Part shown: in pieces, positions 38,584 through 49,273 of the stretch
Position numbering within the stretch: position 1 is the first letter of the stretch
Layout: every line of letters begins with the position of its first letter
Source of the DNA: Rhizobium sp.
GTDB taxonomy: Bacteria > Pseudomonadota > Alphaproteobacteria > Rhizobiales > Rhizobiaceae
Assembly: GCA_028290545.1 (NCBI GenBank)
Contig: JAQGJP010000077.1
Coordinates: 43,300-107,299, forward strand
DNA length: 64,000 nucleotides
Reading direction: 5' to 3'
Notes under the pieces: model-generated
Databases searched by the model: none
Told to the model about the DNA's origin: nothing
The model's input: the letters and a program-made list of their open reading frames with translations, nothing else
Translations under genes and position numbers: made by a program

Positions 38584-40479
38584 ATGATGGTTGCCTGGCA
38601 GGTCTTAACTGGAAATCTCGCCTTCGTGGCCCTGACCATTTCGTTGTGGGCCCATTTGCAATTTTGGCTCCTGAGGCACACGGGCCGTCGCAAGGATCTG
38701 ATTTTTGGCGTCATGATGGGGTGCGGCGCGATAGCTTCGATGCTTCTCTCTGTCGAGTCGAGGCCGGGCATTTTTTTCGACCTCCGCGGATCGCTCATTG
38801 CTGTTTCGGGTTTGTTTGGCGGTCCGTTTTCCGTCGCCGTCGCCTGTGTCATAGCAGGATCTTTCCGGGCAGCCATTGGCGGCGAGGGCGCGGTGTATGG
38901 CGTCGCTGGAATGGCGCTGGCGGGTTTGATCGGTGTGGCTGGTCGTGCGACATGCTCCCGGAAGATCACCTATCCCAGCCTGATCGTGCTTTCGGTCCTC
39001 ATCGCTTGCGTGCCATTGGGATCGATAGCACTGCTTGCTCCCCCGTCGACCGAACAGGTATTCTGGGGTTTCGACGCGCCGATCTTCATCCTGAATTTCG
39101 CCGCCACACTCACGGCAGGCGCAGTCGTTCTGCAGCTTGGCCGGTTGGCGCTCGAGCGTGACCTTCTTCGCGCCGCGCTCACCCAGGCGCCGGATTTCTC
39201 CTATGTGAAAGATCGCGACAGCAGGTTCGTAATCACCAATGAACGGGTTGCGACGTATAACGGCTTTGAAAAACCGGAGCAGATGATCGGCTTGTCGGAC
39301 TTTGCCATCGCGACATCCCAGCGAGCCAAAGGACTGTTCGAAACCGAGCAGCGGATCATGGCGACCGGCGCGCCCATCGACGGTTTCGAGGAACTGCTCG
39401 TGGCCCCCGATGGCACGGAAAAATGGTTCTCGACGTCCAAGGTAGCCCTGAAAGACAGCGATGGAACGATCATCGGACTCGCGGGAGCGACCCGCGATAT
39501 AACCGAGCGCAAGCGCCTCGAACAGGCTCATGTCGCCAGCAGTAATTTGCTTTCGCACGCCATGACGGAGATGTCGGACGGGCTGGCGATGTTCGACGAG
39601 CACGGTATCCTCGTTTTCTGCAACGACCAGTATCGCAACAGCTTTCCCTTGACCGGCGCCCAGCGCCAACCGGGAACCCATATTCGCGACATTCTCCGAG
39701 CGGTCATCGAAAGTGGAGAACAGACGAGTGTTCCCGCCGGTGCCGAGGATGTGCGGGCGGCAGAAAGCGGAACCTCCCTGACGCGCGAAAGCGAGGAGGA
39801 GATTGGCCTTGTCGATGGTCGGTGGCTCAAAGTGCGCACGCGCCAGGCGGGAGACGGCAGCGCCCTTGTGATGGTCTCGGACAACACAAACGTCAAGACA
39901 TCGGAACTCGCCCTCAAGTCCCTTGCCGAGCAGCTGAGGCTGCTTGCCGAAACGGACGGGCTGACCGATCTTCTCAATCGCCGGGCATTCGATCAGGCGC
40001 TGGACAGGGAGTTGTCGCGCGCGCGCCGTACGAAGGCGCCCCTTTCCTTGCTGCTGATCGACATCGACAGGTTCAAGGCATACAATGACTATTATGGTCA
40101 TCTGGCGGGTGACGATTGCCTGCGCAAGGTGGCCAAATGCCTGAAACAGGTGGTGAGGCGACCCGCCGACATCGTTGCGCGCTATGGAGGCGAGGAATTC
40201 GCCATAATTCTTCCCGAGACGGGCGAGAGCGGCGCGCACCACGTCGCGGAACAACTCAGGCTCGCGCTACGTCAACACGCTTTGCAGCATGTGGGGAGCG
40301 AACATGGCGTCGTCACCATCAGCATTGGCCTGGCCATGCTGATGCACAAGGACGCCTGCGCTTCCGACCTCATCGCCAGGGCAGACGACGCGCTCTACGG
40401 TGCAAAGGCGGCCGGCCGCGATCGCAGCTATTTCTGGCGGGAGGGGTACCGCAAAGGACAGTTCGGTGGAACCGGTTGA
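38584..40479 (+). CDS. Membrane sensor diguanylate cyclase (5TM-PAS-PAS-GGDEF)
   Basis: The 631-residue protein has about five membrane helices (residues 5-190) of the 5TMR-LYT type. A PAS domain lies around 190-320 (FSYVKDRDSRFVITNE, ATRDITERKRLE) and a second PAS-like domain around 325-440. A C-terminal GGDEF domain (about 455-615) has the active motif GGEEF and an I-site RPAD five residues before it. It should make cyclic di-GMP in response to a signal sensed at the membrane or by PAS. It is monocistronic and divergent from purM. Confidence 0.9.
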   Translation: MMVAWQVLTGNLAFVALTISLWAHLQFWLLRHTGRRKDLIFGVMMGCGAIASMLLSVESRPGIFFDLRGSLIAVSGLFGGPFSVAVACVIAGSFRAAIGGEGAVYGVAGMALAGLIGVAGRATCSRKITYPSLIVLSVLIACVPLGSIALLAPPSTEQVFWGFDAPIFILNFAATLTAGAVVLQLGRLALERDLLRAALTQAPDFSYVKDRDSRFVITNERVATYNGFEKPEQMIGLSDFAIATSQRAKGLFETEQRIMATGAPIDGFEELLVAPDGTEKWFSTSKVALKDSDGTIIGLAGATRDITERKRLEQAHVASSNLLSHAMTEMSDGLAMFDEHGILVFCNDQYRNSFPLTGAQRQPGTHIRDILRAVIESGEQTSVPAGAEDVRAAESGTSLTRESEEEIGLVDGRWLKVRTRQAGDGSALVMVSDNTNVKTSELALKSLAEQLRLLAETDGLTDLLNRRAFDQALDRELSRARRTKAPLSLLLIDIDRFKAYNDYYGHLAGDDCLRKVAKCLKQVVRRPADIVARYGGEEFAIILPETGESGAHHVAEQLRLALRQHALQHVGSEHGVVTISIGLAMLMHKDACASDLIARADDALYGAKAAGRDRSYFWREGYRKGQFGGTG

Positions 40480-40682
40480 CGGGCTGGGGCCTACGGTTTT
40501 GACAACGGAATTGCCAATCCGGAAAATTGCCGAAACGGGCCGCAGCGCTACCTGATCGGACGGCGACGCAGGTGCGCAAGGCCTCCCTGCCGCCCCCTCT
40601 CCACATCACTCCCCAGCCTTGACCGATTTCCTCCGTCCCCTTATTGCCTGTAATCAGCCAAATAACGACGAGCGGAACATCC

Positions 40683-41816
40683 ATGGTCACCCACATTACC
40701 GGCCAGAGCCTGCGCCGCCAGATCTTCTTCTGGCTGTTCGTGCTGGCGTTCTTCATCGGCTTCCTGTGGTTGTTTTCCTCGATACTGCTGCCTTTCGTGG
40801 CCGGCATGGCGCTGGCCTACTTCCTCGATCCGGTGGCCGACCGGCTGGAGCGCTGGGGATTGTCGCGGATGATGGCGACTGCCGTCATCCTGCTGTCCTT
40901 CATCGTGCTGCTGGTGATCGCCCTGATCATCGTCATTCCGCTGCTGGCGACCCAGGCCGCCGACTTCGCCGTCAAGGTGCCGGGTTATATCTCATCGCTG
41001 CAGCAGGTCGTCACCGACCCCAATTCGAATTACCTGCCAGCCTGGCTTAAGGGGCAGGTGGGCGGTCTCAAGGACAACCTGTCGAAATTCGTCGGCGAGG
41101 GCGCGAGCTTCCTCGCCGGACTGTTCGCGCAACTCTGGGCCTCGGGCAAGGCGCTGCTCGATGTGCTGTCGCTGCTGGTGATCACGCCGGTCGTGGCGTT
41201 CTACCTGCTGCTCGACTGGGACAACATGATCGCCAAGCTCGATCGCTGGGTGCCCCGCGACTGGGTCGGCGTGGTACGCCGTCTGGCCAATGAGATGAAT
41301 GGCGCGATCGCCGGTTTCGTGCGTGGACAGGGTACGATCTGCCTGATCCTGGCGATCTTCTATGGCGGCAGCCTGTCGCTTGCCGGGCTGAATTTCGGGC
41401 TGCTGATCGGCATAATCTCCGGCCTGGTATCCTTCATTCCCTATCTCGGGTCGCTGCTCGGCCTGGTTCTGTCGGTCGGTATTGCGCTGGTGCAGTTCTG
41501 GCCGGACTATCCATGGATTATCCTGATCGGCGGGCTGTTCTTCTTCGGGCAGATCATCGACGGCTATGTGCTGCAGCCCAAGCTGATCGGAGAGAAGGTC
41601 GGCCTGCATCCCGTCTGGCTGATGTTTGCCCTGCTGGCATTCGGAGCACTGTTCGGCTTTGTCGGGCTGATGGTGGCGGTGCCTGCCTCCGCCTCGATCG
41701 CCGTGCTGGTGCGCTATGCGATTTCGCGCTATCTTGACAGTGATTTGTATCATGGTGGTTCGGATCGCGACGAACTGGAAGACGAGACCACGATCGTGAT
41801 CTCGGTTGAGAAATGA
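40683..41816 (+). CDS. AI-2E/PerM-family membrane permease
   Basis: The 377-residue protein has an N-terminal pair of helices (IFFWLFVLAFFIGFLWLFSSIL), a soluble loop, and the C-terminal helix bundle with the family stretches LAYFLDPVADRLE and GLVSFIPYLGSLLGL. The family includes TqsA (AI-2 export) and PerM; the transported compound here is unknown. The gene ends one base before hdaA. ATG at 40683 with GAGCGGA upstream. Confidence 0.88.
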   Translation: MVTHITGQSLRRQIFFWLFVLAFFIGFLWLFSSILLPFVAGMALAYFLDPVADRLERWGLSRMMATAVILLSFIVLLVIALIIVIPLLATQAADFAVKVPGYISSLQQVVTDPNSNYLPAWLKGQVGGLKDNLSKFVGEGASFLAGLFAQLWASGKALLDVLSLLVITPVVAFYLLLDWDNMIAKLDRWVPRDWVGVVRRLANEMNGAIAGFVRGQGTICLILAIFYGGSLSLAGLNFGLLIGIISGLVSFIPYLGSLLGLVLSVGIALVQFWPDYPWIILIGGLFFFGQIIDGYVLQPKLIGEKVGLHPVWLMFALLAFGALFGFVGLMVAVPASASIAVLVRYAISRYLDSDLYHGGSDRDELEDETTIVISVEK

Positions 41817-41817
41817 A

Positions 41818-42513
41818 ATGACATTGTCGGACCGGAAATCGGCAGGGGCACAGCAGCTGCCGCTGACCTTCGCGCATGAGGCGGCGAGCGGGCGCGACGA
41901 TCTCGTGGTCTCCGATCCCGTAAGCGCCGCCACCGCCATCATCGACCGATGGCCGGACTGGCCGTCGCCCGTGGTTGTCATCACCGGCCCGGCGGGTTCC
42001 GGCAAATCGCATCTGGCAAGGGTCTGGCAGAGCAGGAGCGGTGCTGCCGCGATCCATCCCGTGAGCGGCAGCGACGCGGTGCCAAGGGCGGCCGAAGGCC
42101 CGGTGCTGTTCGAGGACGCCGACCGCGAGGTCTATGACGAGACGACCTTGTTCCATGTCATCAATGCCGTACGCTCGAATGGCACGAGCCTGCTGATCAC
42201 CGCGCGTAGCTGGCCGGTCAGCTGGAACGTGACGCTGCCGGACCTTGCCTCCCGGCTCAGGGCTGCGACGGCGGTCGAGATCGGACAGCCCGATGACGCC
42301 CTTCTCAACCAGATCCTGTTCAAGCTGTTCGCCGACCGTCAGCTGATGATCGACGAAAAGCTCGCAGCCTATATCGTCAGCCGCATGGAGCGTTCGCTGG
42401 CCGCTGCACAGGCGATCGTCGACCGGCTCGATCATCTGGCGCTGGCGCGGGGCGCGAAGATCACCCGTGCGCTCGCCGCCGAAGTGTTGAATGAATTCGA
42501 CACCGGGACTTGA
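41818..42513 (+). CDS. hdaA: DnaA regulatory inactivator homolog HdaA
   Basis: The 231-residue protein resembles the AAA+ domain of DnaA: Walker A GPAGSGKSHLA (residues 57-67), a Walker B-like VLFEDADRE, and the box VII-like DLASRLRAAT with the Arg finger region. It lacks the DnaA DNA-binding domain. With the beta clamp it stimulates ATP hydrolysis by DnaA and limits re-initiation. It follows the permease by one base. Confidence 0.88.
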   Translation: MTLSDRKSAGAQQLPLTFAHEAASGRDDLVVSDPVSAATAIIDRWPDWPSPVVVITGPAGSGKSHLARVWQSRSGAAAIHPVSGSDAVPRAAEGPVLFEDADREVYDETTLFHVINAVRSNGTSLLITARSWPVSWNVTLPDLASRLRAATAVEIGQPDDALLNQILFKLFADRQLMIDEKLAAYIVSRMERSLAAAQAIVDRLDHLALARGAKITRALAAEVLNEFDTGT

Positions 42514-42588
42514 CTGCCATCGAACTGTCGTCATTCTGTAATAATTCCCGCTCAACATTTGATCAGCTTTATCGAGACGGATTTCCCC

Positions 42589-44784
42589 ATGAATGTGAAC
42601 GCGCCAGAGATCATCGAGCAGCAAGCGGTCGCGGAAGCCACGAGCGAACCGAGCCTGCTCAATAGTCCCGAGCGTTTCATCAACCGCGAATTCTCCTGGC
42701 TGCAGTTCAATCGCCGGGTGCTCGAGGAAACGCTCAACACCAATCATCCGCTGCTTGAGCGCGTGCGGTTCCTGTCGATCTCGGCCAACAATCTGGATGA
42801 GTTCTTCATGGTCCGCGTCGCCGGTCTCGAAGGTCAGGTGCGCGAAGGAGTGGCCGTCAAAAGCCCGGACGGCAGGTCGCCCAGCGAGCAGCTCGAAAGC
42901 ATTCTCAGGGAAATCAACAATCTGCAGATGGAGCAGCAGGCGGCGCTTGCGGTGCTGCAGCAATATCTGGCGCGCGAGGACATCCTCATCGTCCGGCCCG
43001 GTGCAGTCAACAAGGAAGACAAGAAGTGGCTGGAGAAGGAGTTCGGCGAGGCGATCTTTCCGGTCCTGACGCCGCTCTGTATCGACCCGGCCCATCCGTT
43101 TCCGTTCATTCCGAACCTCGGCTTCTCGATGGGCCTGCAACTGACGAGCCTGTCCGACAAGGAGCCGATGACGGCACTGATCCGCCTGCCGCAGGCGCTC
43201 GACCGTTTCGTCCGGTTGCCGGACCACAACGGCGTGCTGCGCTACATCACGCTCGAAGACACGGTGCTGCTGTTCATCGACAAGCTGTTTCCCGGTTACA
43301 AGGTCAACGGCTCGGGCACGTTTCGCATCATTCGCGACAGCGATATCGAAATCGAGGAAGAGGCGGAAGACCTTGTGCGTTACTACGAATCGGCCTTGAA
43401 GCGGCGGCGGCGCGGCTCGGTGATCCGTATCGAGACCGATTCGGAAATGCCGCAATCGCTGCGCCAGTTCGTGACCCACGAACTCGGCGTTCCGGAAAAC
43501 CGCACGGCCGTGTTGCCGGGATTCCTGGCGCTCGACACGCTTTCGGAAATTGCCAAGGCGCCGCGCGACGATCTGCGCTTCACACCCTATAACGCCCGCC
43601 ATCCGGAGCGCGTCCGCGAACATGCCGGCGATTGCTTCGCGGCGATCCGCGAAAAGGACATGATCGTCCACCATCCCTATGAAAGCTTCGACGTCGTCGT
43701 GCAGTTCCTGATCCAGGCCGCCCGCGATCCGGATGTGGTGGCGATCAAGCAGACGCTGTATCGCACGTCGCGGGACAGTCCGATCATCCGGGCGCTGGTG
43801 GATGCGGCGGAGGCCGGCAAATCGGTAACGGCGCTGGTTGAGCTCAAGGCACGTTTCGACGAGGAGGCCAATATCCGTTGGGCGCGCGACCTGGAGCGGG
43901 CCGGCGTGCAGGTCGTGTTCGGTTTCATCGAACTCAAGACGCATGCCAAGATGAGCATGGTCGTGCGCCGCGAGGAAGGCCGCCTCCGGACATATTGCCA
44001 TCTCGGCACCGGCAATTATCATCCGGTGACAGCGAAGATCTACACCGATCTCTCCTACTTCACCTGCAATCCGGTAATCGCCCACGACATGGCAAATGTC
44101 TTCAACTTCATCACCGGCTACGGCGAACCTGAAGCGGGCATGAAGCTTGCGGTGTCGCCGTATACGATGCGTCCGCGTATCCTCAAGCATATCAACGAAG
44201 AGATCGTCCATGCCAGGGCCGGCAGGCCGGCGGCGATCTGGATGAAGATGAACTCGCTTGTCGACCCCGAGATCATCGATGCGCTCTACGCCGCAAGCGG
44301 TGCCGGCGTGACGATCGAGCTGGTGGTGCGCGGCATCTGCTGCCTGCGGCCGCAAGTGCCGGGCCTGTCTGACAATATCGAGGTCAAGTCGATCGTCGGC
44401 CGTTTCCTCGAACACAGCCGCATCTTCTGCTTCGGCAATGGCTACGGCCTGCCCAACGAGCAGGCGCTCGTCTATATCGGCTCCGCGGACATGATGCCGC
44501 GCAACCTCGACCGGCGGGTCGAGACCCTCGTGCCGCTGGTTAACAAGACTGTGCATGAGCAGGTGCTGTCGCAGATCATGCTTGCCAACCTGATTGACAA
44601 CCAGCAGTCCTACGAGATACTGGCCGATGGAACTTCGAAGCGCACTGAAGTGGGTGACGGGGAGGAGCCGTTTAACGCGCAGCATTATTTCATGACCAAT
44701 CCGTCTCTTTCGGGACGCGGCGAGGCTTTGAAATCCAGCGCGCCAAAGCTGATTGCCGGCAGGTTCTCCTCCGGGAAAAAATAA
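42589..44784 (+). CDS. ppk: Polyphosphate kinase 1
   Basis: The 731-residue PPK1 has the N-terminal domain ([18 protein letters not shown]), the head domain, and two phospholipase-D-like catalytic domains. The phosphorylated His region is [14 protein letters not shown], and [13 protein letters not shown] and a second His segment ([11 protein letters not shown]) follow. It makes polyphosphate from ATP at the membrane. The ATG at 42589 is chosen over a TTG at 42559. ppx begins 10 bp after it. Confidence 0.97.
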   Translation: MNVNAPEIIEQQAVAEATSEPSLLNSPERFINREFSWLQFNRRVLEETLNTNHPLLERVRFLSISANNLDEFFMVRVAGLEGQVREGVAVKSPDGRSPSEQLESILREINNLQMEQQAALAVLQQYLAREDILIVRPGAVNKEDKKWLEKEFGEAIFPVLTPLCIDPAHPFPFIPNLGFSMGLQLTSLSDKEPMTALIRLPQALDRFVRLPDHNGVLRYITLEDTVLLFIDKLFPGYKVNGSGTFRIIRDSDIEIEEEAEDLVRYYESALKRRRRGSVIRIETDSEMPQSLRQFVTHELGVPENRTAVLPGFLALDTLSEIAKAPRDDLRFTPYNARHPERVREHAGDCFAAIREKDMIVHHPYESFDVVVQFLIQAARDPDVVAIKQTLYRTSRDSPIIRALVDAAEAGKSVTALVELKARFDEEANIRWARDLERAGVQVVFGFIELKTHAKMSMVVRREEGRLRTYCHLGTGNYHPVTAKIYTDLSYFTCNPVIAHDMANVFNFITGYGEPEAGMKLAVSPYTMRPRILKHINEEIVHARAGRPAAIWMKMNSLVDPEIIDALYAASGAGVTIELVVRGICCLRPQVPGLSDNIEVKSIVGRFLEHSRIFCFGNGYGLPNEQALVYIGSADMMPRNLDRRVETLVPLVNKTVHEQVLSQIMLANLIDNQQSYEILADGTSKRTEVGDGEEPFNAQHYFMTNPSLSGRGEALKSSAPKLIAGRFSSGKK

Positions 44785-44794
44785 CTGGAATTTC

Positions 44795-46321
44795 ATGGTC
44801 GAATCTGAAGCTCAGGGACGGTTGCCCGGCATAGAGCCGGTGTCTATCGTCGATATCGGGTCCAACTCGATCAGATTGGTGATCTATGAGGGGCTGAATC
44901 GCGCGCCGACCCTGCTCTTCAATGAAAAGGTGATGTGCGGGCTTGGCAAGGGCATCGCCCAGACCGGCAATATGGACGAGGGCAGCGTCACGCGCGCGCT
45001 CGCGGCTCTGCACCGCTTCAAGGCGTTGTCGCACCAGGCGCGCGCCCACACGATGTATATATTGGCGACCGCCGCGGCCCGCGAAGCCGGCAACGGCCCG
45101 GATTTCATCCACAAGGCGGAAATGATCCTCGGACAGAGGGTGCGGGTGCTGACCGGCGAGGAAGAGGCGAAATTTTCCGCACTCGGCATCATGAGCGGTT
45201 ATGACAGCGCCGATGGCATCGCCGGTGATCTCGGCGGCGGATCGCTGGAACTGATCGACATCAAGGGTAAGATCATCGGCAGGGGCATGACCACACCGCT
45301 TGGCGGCATAAGGCTGTCGGAATACGCGGGTGGATCGCTCTCCAGGGCAACGGCCTACGCGCGGAAATTCGTCCGCAACGTCGATTTTCTCAAAGAGGGC
45401 GCGGGCAGGACTTTCTACGCCGTCGGCGGCACCTGGCGCAGCCTTGCCAAGCTGCATATGCAGCTCACCAACTATCCGCTGCACATGATCCAGGATTATC
45501 GGCTCTCTTTTGAAGAGACAATGACCTTCCTCGATGGAGTCATCAAGAACAGGGATCAGAAGGAACCGGCCTATCAGGCCGTCTCCCGCAGTCGCCGGTC
45601 ATTGTTGCCCTACGGCGCGATCGCCATGCGCGAAGTGCTGAACGCGATGAGGCCGGCATGGGTGTCGTTCTCTGTGCAGGGTGTAAGAGAGGGGTATCTC
45701 TATTCGCTGCTGTCGGATGCGACCAAGAACCAGGATCCGCTGCTGTCCGCCGCCGGCGAACTGGCCGTATTGCGCGCCCGTTCTCCCGAGCACGCGCGCG
45801 AACTTGCCGCCTGGACGGGCAACATGCTTCCAATGTTCGGCATCGACGAGACCACCGAGGAAGCGCGCTATCGGCAAGCGGCTTGCCTGCTGGCCGATAT
45901 CAGCTGGCGCGCTCACCCGGATTATCGCGGCCTGCAGGCGCTCAACATCATCGCCCATTCGTCCTTCGTCGGTATCACGCATCCGGGCCGCGCCTATGTG
46001 GCGCTCGCCAATTACTATCGCTTCGAAGGGCTGAACGACGATGGCGCCACCAGCGCGCTCGCCACCATTGCCACGCCGCGGCTGCTGGATCTGGCGAAAA
46101 TGCTCGGTGGGATACTCAGGGTGGTCTATCTGTTCTCCGCCTCGATGCCGGGGGTCATCAGGCATCTGAAGTTCGAGCGGCCACGCTCTTCCGCAAGCGG
46201 GCTCGATCTGGAACTCGTGGTACCGCCCGAATATTCCGAATTTTCCGGCGAACGCCTTGAAGGCCGTTTGCAGCAACTAGCGAAACTCACCGGCAAGAAG
46301 ATCGCATTCCGTTTCGAATGA
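44795..46321 (+). CDS. ppx: Exopolyphosphatase, Ppx/GppA family
   Basis: The 508-residue protein has the actin-like ATPase start VDIGSNSIRLVIYE and GDLGGGSLELID, then a C-terminal HD-like domain (LLADISWRAHPDYRGLQAL). It degrades polyphosphate or ppGpp precursors. It is separated from ppk by 10 bp, so synthesis and breakdown enzymes share a transcript. Confidence 0.95.
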   Translation: MVESEAQGRLPGIEPVSIVDIGSNSIRLVIYEGLNRAPTLLFNEKVMCGLGKGIAQTGNMDEGSVTRALAALHRFKALSHQARAHTMYILATAAAREAGNGPDFIHKAEMILGQRVRVLTGEEEAKFSALGIMSGYDSADGIAGDLGGGSLELIDIKGKIIGRGMTTPLGGIRLSEYAGGSLSRATAYARKFVRNVDFLKEGAGRTFYAVGGTWRSLAKLHMQLTNYPLHMIQDYRLSFEETMTFLDGVIKNRDQKEPAYQAVSRSRRSLLPYGAIAMREVLNAMRPAWVSFSVQGVREGYLYSLLSDATKNQDPLLSAAGELAVLRARSPEHARELAAWTGNMLPMFGIDETTEEARYRQAACLLADISWRAHPDYRGLQALNIIAHSSFVGITHPGRAYVALANYYRFEGLNDDGATSALATIATPRLLDLAKMLGGILRVVYLFSASMPGVIRHLKFERPRSSASGLDLELVVPPEYSEFSGERLEGRLQQLAKLTGKKIAFRFE

Positions 46322-46546
46322 TCAATATTATTTGGCGTTTGTCAGTTTTAACCTGTCGTTCATCTTTTTTGTATTATCGATAGGATAACGCGCGCCGGAT
46401 CCGCATGCCTTTTTTTGGTTTAGGCTGCTGATTTTTTTTGAATCAACTTGTTTCTTTAAAATTTTAACTACTAGAACAGAGCCTTTCGTAAGAATTGGCT
46501 GTTAGCTTCCCCTCATCGGCGGATTACCAAAACGGGGACTTCTACA

Positions 46547-47899
46547 ATGACAACGATCACGATCGGCAACACAGCCGGCAACTTCGACTTCAATGTCATG
46601 GATCTGGATTTCAAAACTTTCCTGGATCAGGGCTTCAAGAATTTCGAAGCTGACATCGGAAAAGGCGTTCAAACCGTCAAACTGATACAGAAAGATGGCG
46701 ACTTCATCGAGTTGCTCGGTCACTTCAATATGTCAGGCCTGCTTGACAGGGATCGGCTGAAAGCCGTCGAGGACATCGAGTCGTTGAGTGTCGGGCATGG
46801 TGACCAGGTCAACTATGCGATCAGCAATCTTGACCTGTCAAAGGCGGATCTCAAGACCGACAAGACGCTTGCTGCTTTCGCCGACGCCCAAGTCTACAAG
46901 ATTCTCGGCAATGCTTCCGAAAACATCCTTGCTGGCGGCCTTCGTGGTGACCAACTCTATGGCAATTCCGGCAACGACGAACTTTATGGCGGCAACGGCA
47001 ACGACAAGCTTTACGGCGGCAACGACGATGACGTCCTGTCAGGCGGCAACCAGGACGATACGCTCTATGGCGACGCAGGCAACGACAGGCTCGACGGCGG
47101 CGACGGCGATGACAGCCTGACCGGCGGTTCCGGCAAGAACGTGCTGACCGGCGGCGACGACAACGACACATATTATCTCGGCGCAGGCGACAAGATCGTC
47201 GAGGAAAAGGGCAAGGCCGCCGGCTTCGACACCGTGATTGCGGCAACGAACATCGATCTGGATAAATTCAGAAATGTCGAAGCCCTCGAACTTGACGGCA
47301 AGGGCAACCTCAACGGCACCGGCAATGACGACGACAACACGCTGACCGGCAATGAGGGCAACAACAAGCTGGACGGCGGCAAGGGTATCGACAGGATGAT
47401 CGGCGGCGAAGGCAACGATACCTATGTCGTTGACAACGCCAAGGATATCGTCATCGAAACCGGCAAGAAGGATCACGACACGATCGACGCCACCGTTTCC
47501 ATCAATCTCTCCAAGCTGTCGACGATCGAGGATGTCTTCCTGTTCGGCAAGGCCGACCTGGACGCGACCGGCAATGCGGGCGACAATACGTTGAGTGGCA
47601 ATGCCGGCGACAACACGCTGCGTGGCGCGGGCGGTAATGACACGCTTACCGGCGGTGACGGGAGTGACACCTTCGTGTTCCAGAAGGGCGACAAGACCGA
47701 TACGATCACGGACTTCGATGCATCCGGCAAGGATCACGACGTTCTCGATCTCAGCGAAATCGGCAAGGTCAAGTTTGCCAATCTCGATATCGAGAAGTTC
47801 GGCAAGGACGGCCTCGACATCGATTTCGGCCACGGCGACCACCTGATCCTGGAGCATGTCAAGATCAAGGACATCGACATCAACGACTTCCAGTTCTAA
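46547..47899 (+). CDS. RTX-type calcium-binding secreted protein, 450 aa
   Basis: The first ~120 residues form an unassigned domain. Then come repeated RTX nonapeptides (for example GNSGNDELYGGNGNDKLYGG) in two blocks, around residues 128-205 and 265-380. The C-terminal region ends in DINDFQF, an acidic-hydrophobic tail typical of type I secretion substrates. The protein is very acidic and has few cysteines, and no N-terminal signal is present. It is probably secreted by a TolC-dependent ABC system encoded elsewhere. A 225-bp AT-rich leader precedes it. Confidence 0.88.
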   Translation: MTTITIGNTAGNFDFNVMDLDFKTFLDQGFKNFEADIGKGVQTVKLIQKDGDFIELLGHFNMSGLLDRDRLKAVEDIESLSVGHGDQVNYAISNLDLSKADLKTDKTLAAFADAQVYKILGNASENILAGGLRGDQLYGNSGNDELYGGNGNDKLYGGNDDDVLSGGNQDDTLYGDAGNDRLDGGDGDDSLTGGSGKNVLTGGDDNDTYYLGAGDKIVEEKGKAAGFDTVIAATNIDLDKFRNVEALELDGKGNLNGTGNDDDNTLTGNEGNNKLDGGKGIDRMIGGEGNDTYVVDNAKDIVIETGKKDHDTIDATVSINLSKLSTIEDVFLFGKADLDATGNAGDNTLSGNAGDNTLRGAGGNDTLTGGDGSDTFVFQKGDKTDTITDFDASGKDHDVLDLSEIGKVKFANLDIEKFGKDGLDIDFGHGDHLILEHVKIKDIDINDFQF

Positions 47900-47920
47900 G
47901 AGGACCTCCAGTCTTCACTA

Positions 47921-47953
47921 AAAAAGCCGCCGAACTCGCTTCGGCGGCTTTTT
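47921..47953. terminator. Strong bidirectional terminator between RTX gene and rnd
   Basis: A 13-bp stem (AAAAAGCCGCCGA / TCGGCGGCTTTTT) with a 7-base loop and terminal A/T runs serves the plus-strand RTX gene and the minus-strand rnd gene, which meet here. Confidence 0.94.
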
Positions 47954-47973
47954 ATTACCAGGCAACAAACCGG

Positions 47974-49143
47974 CTATTCCGAGGCGGCGGGCGGAATCTC
48001 GACCAGATCGACGCGGCGGTTGACGAAACGCAGGGCGATTTCGCCACGGATCAGCCGCAGCGCCGGAAGACCGAACAGCTCACGGCGCCAGCCATGCAAG
48101 GCGCCGACATCGGCATCCTCGCCCTTGGCTGCGATCGTGTCGAGATCGTCGCCCGTGGCGATGATCTTTGCAGCAACGCCATGCTGCTCGGAGATCAGCT
48201 TCAGAAGTACTTTCAGCATTTCGACTGCCGCGCCGGTGCCTTCCGGTGCATTCGCCGGACGAGGAATTTTCGGCAGGTCGGCTTTGGGGATTGCGAGTGC
48301 GGCATTGACGGAGGCGATGATCGCGGCGCCATTCTGCGACCGTTCATAGCCCTTGGGTATGGTCCTGAGCCGTCCCAGCGCCTCGATATCCTTCGGCGCC
48401 TGCTGGGCGATCTCGAAGATCGCATCGTCCTTCAGGACCCGGCCACGCGGCACGTCGCGCGAGCGCGCCTCGCGTTCACGCCAGGCGGCGAGATTCTTCA
48501 GGATCGCAAGCTCCAGAGGCTTGCGGATACGCATGCGAAGCCTGACCCAGGCGTCGTCGGGATGCAGGTCATAGGTTTCCTGCGATTCGAGGATCGACAT
48601 TTCCTCGGCAAGCCACTCGGTGCGATTTTCCCGCTCCAGATCGGCCTTCAGGTGCAGGTATACGTCCCTGAGATGCGTGACATCGGCAATCGCATAGTCG
48701 AGCTGCTTTTCGCTGAGTGGCCGGTGGCTCCAGTCGGTAAAGCGGGAAGACTTGTCGAGCTGCACATTCTTGATCTTCTGCACCAGCGTGTCATAGGAGA
48801 CCGAATCGCCGAAGCCGCAAACCATTGCGGCGACCTGGGTATCGAAAATCGGGTGCGGGATGAGATTGCCGCGATTGAAGATGATTTCGATGTCCTGCCG
48901 CGCCGCGTGAAACACCTTGACGACATTGCTGTCGGCCATCAGCGTGAAGAACGGCGCAAGGTCGAGATTGCCGATCAGCGGATCGACGATCGCGTCAAGC
49001 TCCGGACCGGACAGTTGTATCAGGCAAAGTTGCGGCCAGAAGGTTGTTTCCCGCAGGAATTCGGTATCCACGGCAACAAATTCGCTTTTGGCAAGAATGT
49101 CGCAAGCTTTTTGAAGCTCGGCACTGTCTGAAATGATTAGCAT
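47974..49143 (-). CDS. rnd: Ribonuclease D
   Basis: The 389-residue protein has the DEDD exonuclease residues: VDTEFLRE (Exo I), FHAARQDIEII (Exo II) and YAIADVTHLRDVY (Exo III). An HRDC domain follows (about residues 205-290). It trims the 3' ends of tRNA precursors. It starts with LIISDSAELQKAC. In other rhizobia it sits beside aspS; here about 4.3 kb of accessory genes separate the two. Confidence 0.96.
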   Translation of the reverse strand: MLIISDSAELQKACDILAKSEFVAVDTEFLRETTFWPQLCLIQLSGPELDAIVDPLIGNLDLAPFFTLMADSNVVKVFHAARQDIEIIFNRGNLIPHPIFDTQVAAMVCGFGDSVSYDTLVQKIKNVQLDKSSRFTDWSHRPLSEKQLDYAIADVTHLRDVYLHLKADLERENRTEWLAEEMSILESQETYDLHPDDAWVRLRMRIRKPLELAILKNLAAWREREARSRDVPRGRVLKDDAIFEIAQQAPKDIEALGRLRTIPKGYERSQNGAAIIASVNAALAIPKADLPKIPRPANAPEGTGAAVEMLKVLLKLISEQHGVAAKIIATGDDLDTIAAKGEDADVGALHGWRRELFGLPALRLIRGEIALRFVNRRVDLVEIPPAASE

Positions 49144-49273
49144 TAAATCTCTTGATCGGTCAGGTCGGCGAGGGGCTGGCGGGGGCTTTGAGGTGAATAA
49201 TCGTTAATCTTCCTGTCGGGCGAAAAAAGCAAGCGTTTCTATAGTTTGCTTTGGGATTTCCTAACAATTCTCA

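Noticed and set aside
41554..44796. 1080-codon open frame antisense to ppk and hdaA
   Set aside because: It is antisense to three clear genes (permease end, hdaA, ppk) and shows the same low-complexity composition as other shadows.
46930..47690. Tandem repeats in the RTX gene as a CRISPR or satellite array
   Set aside because: The repetition is of protein nonapeptides with variable DNA sequence; there are no conserved direct repeats with unique spacers.
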